Below, piece after piece: positions 6,477 through 12,300 of a stretch of 12,663 nt of DNA. The stretch is from NCBI GenBank assembly GCA_964475515.1, contig CAYYWW010000026.1:1-12663 (forward strand), given 5' to 3'. Source of the DNA: CAYYWW01 sp964475515. Its GTDB lineage: Archaea > Aenigmatarchaeota > Aenigmatarchaeia > QMZP01. The notes beneath the pieces were generated by a model. The model had not been told where the DNA came from, did no database searches, and was given only the letters and a program-made list of their open reading frames with translations. Numbering within the stretch: the first letter of the stretch is position 1; each line of letters begins with the position of its first letter. The translations under genes were made by a program, and so were the position numbers.

Positions 6477-6943
6477 TTATTCTTGCTCTTTAACTTTCCA
6501 GTCACCGCATGGATTGTCCTCATTTGCATTTGGTGGAGTTACAACGTCTGCACAACTTAATTCGTCATCACCAACCTTTACTTTTTGATCCCATGTTAAT
6601 GGTAAGAATCCTGTAGCCCCACAGCTTGTTTTACCTACCATCTCACAATTTTTTCTGAATTCAACAATATTAGAAACTCCACCCATGCTGCTTCCGAATA
6701 TTGTTAGNNNNNNNNNNNNNNNNNNNNNNNNNNNNNNNNNNNNNNNNNNNNNNNNNNNNNNNNNNNNNNNNNNNNNNNNNNNNNNNNNNNNNNNNNNNNN
6801 NNNNNNNTTCTGAATTCAACAATATTAGAAACTCCACCCATGCTGCTTCCGAATATTGTTAGTATAACCAAAGCGACAACAACTATAACAACAGCGCTGA
6901 TCACTATCCAAAGTGTCATTGACATTCCCTTAGAACGAACCAT
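6477..6943 (-). CDS. Small four-cysteine type IV pilin-like protein B (split by a false gap)
   Basis: The gene is interrupted by 100 Ns, but the 55 bp on either side are identical (6653-6707 and 6808-6862). If one copy and the Ns are removed, the frame runs unbroken from ATG 6943 to the stop at 6477 and gives a 103-aa protein. It starts MVRSKGMSMTLW, with Lys-Gly before the hydrophobic helix as a class III signal site, and has cysteines at 48, 56, 79 and 94 of the joined protein. The spacings are 8, 23 and 15, exactly those of the neighbour at 6104-6418, and blocks such as GFLPLTWD and EDNPCGDW are shared. The two arose by tandem duplication. Role as for A: probably a small extracellular pilin or pilin-like protein. 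Confidence 0.82.
6653..6707. repeat. Left copy of 55-bp duplicated contig end
   Basis: These 55 bp abut the Ns and are identical to 6808-6862. The pair is best explained as the same genomic sequence present at the ends of two contigs, an assembly overlap, rather than a biological repeat. Confidence 0.93.
6708..6807. other. Assembly gap 2 (100 Ns), probably of negative length
   Basis: This 100-N placeholder sits between two identical 55-bp sequences inside one gene. Joining the contigs through that overlap restores an intact frame, so no sequence is probably missing here. Confidence 0.92.
6808..6862. repeat. Right copy of 55-bp duplicated contig end
   Basis: Identical over 55 bp to 6653-6707, and the identity stops exactly at the edges set by the Ns. 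See the pilin-like protein B entry for the merged reading. Confidence 0.93.
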
Positions 6944-6965
6944 ATAATTTATTTGGATTTGCGCA

Positions 6966-6976
6966 TTTAAAAATAT
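6966..6976 (-). promoter_or_regulatory. TATA box for pilin-like gene B
   Basis: The minus strand reads ATATTTTTAAA, centred about 28 nt before ATG 6943. It predicts a leaderless transcript and forms the left half of a divergent promoter region with the operon starting at 7078. Confidence 0.55.
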
Positions 6977-7067
6977 GACTTACTAAACCAGATAATTTTC
7001 TTGTTTTTATAACCTCTTACTCTCAGTAGTGCTCATTAATTAATCGAGATAAATAATTAATTATAAA

Positions 7068-7072
7068 AGGTG
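7068..7072 (+). promoter_or_regulatory. Shine-Dalgarno site of the 7078 gene
   Basis: AGGTG lies 5 nt before the ATG at 7078 and matches part of the AGGAGGTGATC complement of the archaeal 16S 3' end. An AT-rich ATAAATAATTAATTATAA stretch just upstream (about 7049-7066) could hold the TATA box, so leaderless initiation is not excluded. Confidence 0.5.
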
Positions 7073-7077
7073 TTTCT

Positions 7078-7680
7078 ATGAGTAAAGAATGGGAAGAGGT
7101 TTTTGATGAAACGTATATTGTTGTAAAGGAAATAAAGCAATTCATCAAAAATTATGAGTATTCTGATCCGGAGAAATCAAAGAAAACGGATGAGGCGGTC
7201 TGTTCCTTTTTTCTCGAACACTTGAATCAAGCGAAAAACATAATTCACGATATAATATGTCTGGCGTTTTCATTACAGAAAGAAAATGAATTGACAGAAA
7301 TATTAGATGATATGGAAGATGAGATTGAAATTTTTTCTGATGAAATTCAGGCGAGGGTATGTCACTGGAAAGATGTTCCTAAAGAATATCTTAAGAAAAT
7401 AATTCTTAGGGATTCCTTTTTGATAATTGGTGTTCAACAACTGGTTAAAAATCTAGAACTCCTAAAAGAGGAGTATCTTAAACTTCAAAGAGAAAAATCA
7501 AAGTTCGAGTATGACAAAGGAATTGAAAAGCTCATAGAAAAGACTAAAGAAATTGAGAAGCAAATCGATAATCTTGCCATTCTTTTCAAAGAAAGAGAGG
7601 GCTTATGTAATGTAAAACCAATAGATTTAAAGAGGGTATTTGAAAAAATACAGAAAAGAGCAAGAGAGACAACATGGTGA
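7078..7680 (+). CDS. Helical protein of unknown function upstream of rhomboid
   Basis: This is a 200-aa, almost entirely helical soluble protein. I do not recognise it. Residues about 75-95 are strongly acidic (EILDDMEDEIEIFSDEI). Residues about 125-175 are charged, with Leu/Ile spacing typical of a coiled coil (LELLKEEYLKLQREK and a later EKTKEIEKQID stretch). No catalytic motif, signal peptide or membrane helix is seen. The layout is loosely like PhoU-type helical bundles, but without their metal-binding signature I do not make that call. The stop is one base before the rhomboid ATG, so the two are almost certainly co-transcribed and translationally coupled. It could be a partner, adaptor or substrate of the protease. 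Confidence 0.8.
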   Translation: MSKEWEEVFDETYIVVKEIKQFIKNYEYSDPEKSKKTDEAVCSFFLEHLNQAKNIIHDIICLAFSLQKENELTEILDDMEDEIEIFSDEIQARVCHWKDVPKEYLKKIILRDSFLIIGVQQLVKNLELLKEEYLKLQREKSKFEYDKGIEKLIEKTKEIEKQIDNLAILFKEREGLCNVKPIDLKRVFEKIQKRARETTW

Positions 7681-7681
7681 T

Positions 7682-8350
7682 ATGAAGGCGCAGTTTTTTC
7701 CCTATAAAGACGAAAACGTCACTCGGGGTGTACAGCATGTAACTGTAGGCCTAATCCTTCTAAATACATTGATTTTTTTAATAAGCCTATCAGATTTTGA
7801 AAACATAATACTAACTTACGGCTTTACACCCGCAAGTTTTACAGTAATTACGATCTTTACATCGATGTTTCTTCACGGTGGGTTTGACCATCTTTTTGGA
7901 AATATGTGGTATCTTTATTTATTCGGTGACAATGTTGAAGAAAAGTTTGGTAGTCTTTGGTACTTACTCTTTTATCTATGCTCTGGTGTTTTCGCTATAC
8001 TCATCCAATGGTTGACAGACCCGTTATCCACAGTACCAACTATTGGTGCCAGTGGTGCTATCTCTGGTATTCTTGGGGCATACATAGTTTTGTTTCCAAA
8101 AGTAAAAGTAAGAGTAATTGGGCCTTTCTACACGACATACAAGGTTTCGGCAATGCTTATGATAGGTTTCTGGTTTATAATGCAATTAATGTTTGGTGCA
8201 ATAAGCTTTGTTGGTGGAACAGGGAGTGGAATTGCCTTTTGGGCTCATGTTGGCGGATTTGTTTTTGGGTTCATAACAACAAAAATTTACAAAAGGTTTA
8301 GGTCACATGATAAAGGCAGGTTGTTGCGGCTGGGCATATTTGAGAACTGA
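7682..8350 (+). CDS. Rhomboid-family intramembrane serine protease
   Basis: Rhomboids cut transmembrane proteins inside the lipid bilayer. From ATG 7682 the protein is 222 aa with about six membrane helices, close to the minimal rhomboid core. The catalytic elements are all present. The oxyanion-site His70 and Asn74 are in HLFGN, Ser124 is in GASGAISG, and His189 is in the last helix (WAHVGGF). The Ser-His pair means it should be active. A TTG start at 7640 would add 14 charged residues and overlap the upstream gene. ATG 7682 is preferred because the upstream stop codon lies within a GGTGAT sequence directly before it, suggesting reinitiation. The DUF72 gene overlaps its last 14 codons. The tandem pilin-like proteins across the divergent promoter are single-pass membrane proteins, but nothing shows they are substrates. 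Confidence 0.92.
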   Translation: MKAQFFPYKDENVTRGVQHVTVGLILLNTLIFLISLSDFENIILTYGFTPASFTVITIFTSMFLHGGFDHLFGNMWYLYLFGDNVEEKFGSLWYLLFYLCSGVFAILIQWLTDPLSTVPTIGASGAISGILGAYIVLFPKVKVRVIGPFYTTYKVSAMLMIGFWFIMQLMFGAISFVGGTGSGIAFWAHVGGFVFGFITTKIYKRFRSHDKGRLLRLGIFEN

Positions 8351-9047
8351 AAACTTTGGGGAGATGGTTGGGAATTTTAAATGGAAGAGTAAACTACAGT
8401 TATATGCAAAACTATTCGATCTAGTCGAAATAAACTCTACTTTTTACAAAATACCACGTTTGAGCACAGTAGAAAAATGGAGAAAAGAAGCAGATGAGGT
8501 TAACAAAAACTTTGAATTTACTATAAAATGTAGCGGTATAATAACACATAAAGACAGATTCTCTTCTGAAGTTTCTGTAAATGCATTTAAACAAATGGTA
8601 GAAATAGCTAATATTCTCCGCGCAAATGTGTTGCTATTGCAAAGTCCTGCAAGTTACAAGCCCACTAAAGAAAACGTGGAGAAGGTAAGAGATTTTTTCA
8701 AAGAAGTAGATAAACAAGGCCTTAGAGAAAATATAACAGTAATCTGGGAAGTAAGATGGCATGTGGATTGGCCTAAGGATATAGTGCAGAAATTATTTTC
8801 CGAGCTTGAAATAGAGCATTGTGTCGATCCGTTAAGACAAGATTGTTTCTATTCAAGGAGGGTTGTTTATTACCGTCTTCACGGATTTGGAAAACCAATG
8901 TACAACTACAAATTCTCTGACAAGGAGTTGGGAAGGATCGTTGAAAAATCAACGATGAGTGAAAAGACAGGCAGGGATGTTTATGTTCTTTTCAACAATG
9001 CAACGTGTTATGATGATGCCATACGCTTCAAAAAAATTCTTAGATGA
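8307..9047 (+). CDS. DUF72-family TIM-barrel protein
   Basis: This is a 246-aa member of the DUF72 (YecE-like) family, a TIM-barrel group whose biochemical role is not settled. The N-terminus (MIKAGCCGWAY) matches the family's IGTSGW start, with Cys-Cys in place of the usual Thr-Ser. The LVEINSTFYKIP segment at about residues 37-48, the FEFTIKCSGIITH strand, and the later YYRLHG motif are all diagnostic. The start at 8307 has an AGGTCA Shine-Dalgarno-like sequence 1 nt before it and overlaps the rhomboid gene by 44 nt in another frame, so the two are translationally linked. It completes a three-gene operon with the helical protein and the rhomboid. Confidence 0.9.
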   Translation: MIKAGCCGWAYLRTENFGEMVGNFKWKSKLQLYAKLFDLVEINSTFYKIPRLSTVEKWRKEADEVNKNFEFTIKCSGIITHKDRFSSEVSVNAFKQMVEIANILRANVLLLQSPASYKPTKENVEKVRDFFKEVDKQGLRENITVIWEVRWHVDWPKDIVQKLFSELEIEHCVDPLRQDCFYSRRVVYYRLHGFGKPMYNYKFSDKELGRIVEKSTMSEKTGRDVYVLFNNATCYDDAIRFKKILR

Positions 9048-9084
9048 GCACCATTGAGTCTCTCACTACGCATGCATTACCAAA

Positions 9085-9095
9085 TTATTTATTTT
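9085..9095 (+). promoter_or_regulatory. TATA box for purA
   Basis: TTATTTATTTT is centred about 29 nt upstream of the ATG at 9119, so purA probably has its own leaderless promoter in the 71-bp interval after the DUF72 gene. Confidence 0.5.
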
Positions 9096-9118
9096 GATAA
9101 TGACTAAAATGTAATGTT

Positions 9119-10423
9119 ATGGGATACGTTATAGTTTACGGTGCTGATGGCGGAGATGAGGGAAAGGGTGCAGTTGTAGATAGATTAGCTAAGTATGCTG
9201 TTGCTGGTGGAAGATACAACGGCGGTCCAAATGCTGGTCATACAGTGAAAGTTGGGAAAACCGTCATAAAACTTCATCAAATACCCTCTACCATAGTAAG
9301 AGCAAATGAAGGTGTGAAAAGTGCGATAGGCGCTGGAATGGTTGTCAACCCTTGGAAACTTACAGATAGATTAGTTGAATTAAGAGAAAAATATCAATTA
9401 GAGATTACCCCTGAAAATTTTTGGATAGATCCTCGTGCTCACGTAATATTACCACACTATATAGAAATAGATAGAAAATATGGGCAGAAGATAGGCACAA
9501 CGGGAAGTGGTGTAGGACCTGCTTATGAAGCAAAACATAGAAGAGACGGTATAAGATTTGAAGATTTTGAATTTCCTGAAAGACTGTGGGATAAAGTTCA
9601 AGAAAATCTTGAAACAAGAGTACCAATGCTCTTGAAAGCTGGACTTTCCAACACAGAAATAAAGCAACTCTCAGAGAGAATAAAGAGGGAAATATTTGAA
9701 TTTTGTGACGAATGTAGTACGAAAAATCTCACACAATACTTTAGAAACGTTCCCCAAGAATTTGCAACCATGGTAGATTCCGGTAAGGATGTAATTGCTG
9801 AAGGTGCGCAAGGAATGTTAATAGATATAGATCATGGGACATATCCTGATGTAACATCTTCTGTTGTTGGTCCAGCGGGAGCTATTCAAAGTTTTGACAT
9901 ACACAGGCATCAGATCGATGAAATTATAGCAGTTCTGAAAGCATACTCAACAAGGGTTGGTGGTGGTATTCTTGTAACAGAGATACACGGCGAGTTAGCT
10001 GATTATCTTCAGAAAAAAGGTGAAGAGTTTGGAACCACTACAGGAAGAAAAAGAAGATGCGGATGGATGGATCTTGTTAGATTAAAATATACAACAAAAC
10101 AAGCGGATTCCTTGTACATAACAAAACTGGATGTTTTTGAAAATATCCCTGGTGGAATAATTTATCTTTGTGTTGCTTATAAAATGCCCGATGGAAGCAT
10201 TGTTAAAGAATATGAGCACTTTTCCAATGAATCTCTAGATGGAGTTGAACCAGTTTTAGAGAAGTTTGATGCATGGAAAAGAACAAAAGAGGGTAAGAAA
10301 TTATCAAAAGAGGCTGATCGATTTCTTCATTATGTCAGCGATTATCTTGAGAAACCTATAAGAGCCGTTGGCTTTGGTCCGGAAAGAAACGACTCATTGA
10401 GTTTGTTTGGATACGATATATAA
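9119..10423 (+). CDS. purA: Adenylosuccinate synthetase
   Basis: PurA joins IMP and aspartate with GTP to give adenylosuccinate, the first committed step to AMP, in the cytoplasm. The 434-aa protein is full length by bacterial and eukaryotic standards and longer than the roughly 340-aa forms of some thermophilic archaea. The GTP-binding loop GDEGKG is at residues 12-17, with catalytic Asp13. NAGHT at 38-42 supplies His41, and GTTGSGVGPAYEAK is the IMP-binding stretch. EGAQG, DIDHGTYP and KAY-TRVGGG follow in order, and GTTTGRKRRCGW begins at residue 305. TKLDV near 340 contributes to the guanine site. The first loop reads GADGGDEGKG where most homologues have GAQWGDEGKG, so the usual Trp before Gly is replaced. 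That is unusual, but all catalytic residues are intact. Confidence 0.96.
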   Translation: MGYVIVYGADGGDEGKGAVVDRLAKYAVAGGRYNGGPNAGHTVKVGKTVIKLHQIPSTIVRANEGVKSAIGAGMVVNPWKLTDRLVELREKYQLEITPENFWIDPRAHVILPHYIEIDRKYGQKIGTTGSGVGPAYEAKHRRDGIRFEDFEFPERLWDKVQENLETRVPMLLKAGLSNTEIKQLSERIKREIFEFCDECSTKNLTQYFRNVPQEFATMVDSGKDVIAEGAQGMLIDIDHGTYPDVTSSVVGPAGAIQSFDIHRHQIDEIIAVLKAYSTRVGGGILVTEIHGELADYLQKKGEEFGTTTGRKRRCGWMDLVRLKYTTKQADSLYITKLDVFENIPGGIIYLCVAYKMPDGSIVKEYEHFSNESLDGVEPVLEKFDAWKRTKEGKKLSKEADRFLHYVSDYLEKPIRAVGFGPERNDSLSLFGYDI

Positions 10424-10426
10424 CCA

Positions 10427-10435
10427 ACTTAAATT
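10427..10435 (+). promoter_or_regulatory. TATA box for the zinc-ribbon gene
   Basis: ACTTAAATT is centred 25 nt before the ATG at 10456, only a few bases beyond the purA stop. It suggests separate leaderless transcription of this small gene. Confidence 0.45.
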
Positions 10436-10455
10436 CAGAGAAATAAATTATAATT

Positions 10456-10719
10456 ATGGAATGTCCAAAATGTGGTGGTGGAGCATATCTTGCAGAGGAA
10501 GAGCTTGTCAAGGTTTTGGAAAATACCGACCCGATAAAAATAATAGCAAAAGCAACCTTTGTTTGCAAAGCGTGTTCAGAAAGGTTCAGCAGACTTGTAT
10601 GTGACACGCTTGAAGGAAGAAAAAAGGATGAAGTTGTGGGGACAACAGCATCGACAGCACAAAATCCGAGCGGTGTGGCTAGTAATTCAGAACATGTCGA
10701 GGGTCTTAAGTTTTTCTGA
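10456..10719 (+). CDS. Small zinc-ribbon protein
   Basis: This 87-aa protein opens with MECPKCGGG and has a second cysteine pair in FVCKACSERFSRLVC. Cys3, Cys6, Cys37 and Cys40 form a zinc ribbon, with Cys49 as an extra. Residues about 55-80 are low-complexity and rich in Ser, Thr and Ala, likely disordered. The ribbon resembles small archaeal transcription- or nucleic-acid-binding ribbons, but I cannot assign a family. The last 33 bp lie on the opposite strand of the Cas4-like gene's 3' end, so the two transcripts converge and overlap. The disordered C-terminal part is where the overlap falls, leaving the zinc ribbon unconstrained. Confidence 0.75.
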   Translation: MECPKCGGGAYLAEEELVKVLENTDPIKIIAKATFVCKACSERFSRLVCDTLEGRKKDEVVGTTASTAQNPSGVASNSEHVEGLKFF

Positions 10720-11466
10720 TTTCCGTTCTGAGTTTTCTTCAAAAGAACTTTCAGCTTGGTTTACGGGTTTTTCTAATTTATAACATTCTACTGTAGGTTT
10801 TTTCTCGTGTTCATCGTAATTATCACACATCTCTTTGTATTCACAATATCTACACATCCACTTTATTTTTTCATTGTTTTTGGCTTCTGCTTCAGGTATC
10901 CTATTCATTTTCAGATATCTATGAAGAATTTTAAACCTGTTGACAGCTTGCTTTGCTATTTCTTCATCAAATTTTACTTCAAATGCTTTGCTATGGAGGT
11001 TGTTTTTTTCAATATATAGTATGATTCCATCATGAATTCCCATTGCATACATGTATAGTTGTAATTGAACTAAATGCGTATGCACGGGCTCTGTTATTGT
11101 GTCAACAGATCTTGTTGATTTTACTTCAACAAGAAATTTCTTATTATCTTCTTTAACAAGAACGAGATCATCTATTCTTCCAGAGACTATAAAGTCCTCA
11201 ATACTCATGCGAAAAGGGAGTTCTGTTTCCAGCAGCTCAACCTCTGGGTTTTTCTCGCTTTTCAGCACACTGACAATGAAGTCATGAAGGATGTTCCCTA
11301 AGTGAAATATTCTTATTAAATCCTTCTCTGTTTCCATAGGATACTTATAGGAAAACCAGACCTTTCTCATACAATAACCGATTTCAGAAGGATAGTATCT
11401 ACCTACGGTTTTCGGTCTTTTTTCTCTATGAAGATATTGGTCTATTAGCTTGTCGAAATCTATCAT
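10687..11466 (-). CDS. Cas4/Dna2-type PD-(D/E)XK nuclease with Fe-S cluster
   Basis: This 259-aa protein has the full motif set of the Cas4/Dna2/RecB-like nuclease family, which resects or trims DNA ends. Cys32 (in EIGYCMRK) and Cys205, Cys208 and Cys214 (CRYCEYKEMC) should hold a 4Fe-4S cluster. His61, Asp99 in GRIDD, Glu114 and Lys116 in VEVK, and the QLQLYMY motif near 134-140 make the metal-dependent active site. All key residues are present. Residues about 220-259 form a charged, poorly ordered tail ending in KLKTLDMF, which resembles a PCNA-interacting peptide. There is no CRISPR array or cas1/cas2 in the window, so a general DNA repair role is likelier than adaptation. An AT-rich TATA region lies just upstream of ATG 11466. 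Confidence 0.88.
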   Translation of the reverse strand: MIDFDKLIDQYLHREKRPKTVGRYYPSEIGYCMRKVWFSYKYPMETEKDLIRIFHLGNILHDFIVSVLKSEKNPEVELLETELPFRMSIEDFIVSGRIDDLVLVKEDNKKFLVEVKSTRSVDTITEPVHTHLVQLQLYMYAMGIHDGIILYIEKNNLHSKAFEVKFDEEIAKQAVNRFKILHRYLKMNRIPEAEAKNNEKIKWMCRYCEYKEMCDNYDEHEKKPTVECYKLEKPVNQAESSFEENSERKSEKLKTLDMF

Positions 11467-11479
11467 AGTAGATCAAACT

Positions 11480-11494
11480 TTATTTTTATAATAA
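11480..11494 (-). promoter_or_regulatory. TATA region for the Cas4-like gene
   Basis: The minus strand is a continuous A/T stretch containing TATTATAAAAATAAA, centred about 21-24 nt before ATG 11466. This fits a leaderless start. Confidence 0.5.
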
Positions 11495-11595
11495 GAACTA
11501 GGTTTTTATGATTTTAATTTCTTAATTTTTCACTCCAAAATATCACTAGCACTTACGAGCGATATTAATCTCAAAATTTCCTGAATCACACAAAA

Positions 11596-11607
11596 GTTTA
11601 AAAATTT
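11596..11607 (+). promoter_or_regulatory. TATA box for the 11626 gene
   Basis: GTTTAAAAATTT is centred about 25 nt upstream of ATG 11626. The 11467-11625 interval is a divergent promoter region for this gene and the Cas4-like gene. I see no other feature in it. Confidence 0.6.
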
Positions 11608-11625
11608 TATCATCATTAAATAGTT

Positions 11626-12051
11626 ATGAAAGATAAACCTCTTGTGGGAGTACTTGCAGATCCGTGCATCTGTTTTTCATTTAAAGTGAACGGTTTCGAA
11701 GCATTAGCTATTATACCCGAGAATATTTATAGGGAAGGTGACCTTCCTGACTTCTCTGCAATATATGCAGACGGATATTGGTGTTACTTGTTGGAAGTGG
11801 AGTATGGGGAAGAAGATTTCGTTGATTCACTCGCGAAAAGATATTCTGGAAAAAGAATAGCCATTCACACCGATATAAATTGTATAGATTATTCAGAAAA
11901 GCATATAAAAAGATATAAAGAGCTCAAAGAGAGATGGGAGCAGCATGAGAATATAAGGATTTTTGATGATAAGGATTGGCCCGATGGAAGACTTGATGAG
12001 GTAGTAAGATATCTCAAAGGAGAAGATATAGAGGGTATCAATAAAAGCTAA
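11626..12051 (+). CDS. Unrecognised 141-aa protein
   Basis: The 141-aa product is not one I can place in a family. It looks like a small alpha/beta domain. An N-terminal hairpin (VGVLADPCICFSFKVNG) leads to aromatic-rich strands around YADGYWCYLLEVEYG, then GKRIAIHTDIN, and a long charged helix (SEKHIKRYKELKERWEQ). No signal peptide, membrane segment or known catalytic motif is seen. Cys14, Cys16, Cys53 and Cys86 are not in a zinc-binding arrangement. It has a good leaderless TATA box and normal codon use for the window, so it is a real gene. It is divergent from the Cas4-like nuclease and could share its regulation, but nothing shows that. Confidence 0.78.
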   Translation: MKDKPLVGVLADPCICFSFKVNGFEALAIIPENIYREGDLPDFSAIYADGYWCYLLEVEYGEEDFVDSLAKRYSGKRIAIHTDINCIDYSEKHIKRYKELKERWEQHENIRIFDDKDWPDGRLDEVVRYLKGEDIEGINKS

Positions 12052-12082
12052 AACTATTTGAAGAAATTGATTGATTTTCACA

Positions 12083-12238
12083 TCAAAAACAGATGTATCC
12101 CCATGATGTATATTTCGGCATATTAGGTTCTTGAAATATACCTTTTGCACGGTAAAGCACTACTCTTTCAAGCGGAACGCCACGATACACGTCCATTCTC
12201 TCAAAATCTTCTTCAAAAATGAAAAAAATTAAAAGCAT
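12083..12238 (-). CDS. Possible 51-aa protein or gene remnant
   Basis: On the minus strand an ATG at 12236-12238 opens 51 codons ending with TGA at 12083-12085. An in-frame TAA lies two codons upstream of that ATG. The first 8 residues are all hydrophobic and come from a T-rich stretch, so the true start may be the internal ATG at 12196 (MDVYRGVPLERVVLYRAKG...), giving 37 aa. From there the sequence looks protein-like, with a mix of charged, aromatic and Pro/Gly residues, but I do not recognise it. It converges on the 11626-12051 gene. It could be a short real gene, the decayed end of a larger one, or chance. Confidence 0.3.
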   Translation of the reverse strand: MLLIFFIFEEDFERMDVYRGVPLERVVLYRAKGIFQEPNMPKYTSWGYICF

Positions 12239-12300
12239 TGCTTAAGTGGATTTCGACACGAGGCGCGCCAAAAACCATACTTTTTGTGCAGATTGAGTTT
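12222..12300 (-). ncRNA. Candidate small RNA in a GC-enriched intergenic patch
   Basis: The minus strand has a TATA-like TATTTAAAC-type box at 12321-12329 that predicts a transcript start near 12300. The next 70-80 nt include a patch much richer in G and C than its surroundings (around 12250-12270, with GGCGCGCC). They end with a short hairpin (AAGC-AAT-GCTT, 12233-12243) followed by seven T at 12222-12228. Promoter, GC-rich body and terminator-like end are what an archaeal small RNA would show. I could not match it to tRNA, C/D-box or SRP RNA. The alternative is a leader for the 12083-12238 ORF. Confidence 0.25.

Noticed and set aside
6653..6862. 55-bp pair as a real direct repeat or insertion target duplication
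   Set aside because: The identity stops exactly at the N run on both sides and removing one copy restores a gene, so an assembly overlap explains it.
7078..7680. PhoU/DUF47-type phosphate regulator
   Set aside because: The helical pattern is only loosely similar, the metal-binding signature is absent, and there are no phosphate transport genes nearby.
11893..12150. 85-aa minus-strand frame opposite the end of the 141-aa gene
   Set aside because: It overlaps a well-supported gene and is hydrophobic in the way antisense of charged helices usually is. The different frame at 12083-12238 is more protein-like.
12240..12275. T-arm-like sequence (GTGTCGAAATCCAC, minus strand) suggesting a tRNA
   Set aside because: Only three base pairs close the loop, the loop does not fit TTCRANN, and no acceptor, D or anticodon arms can be built around it.
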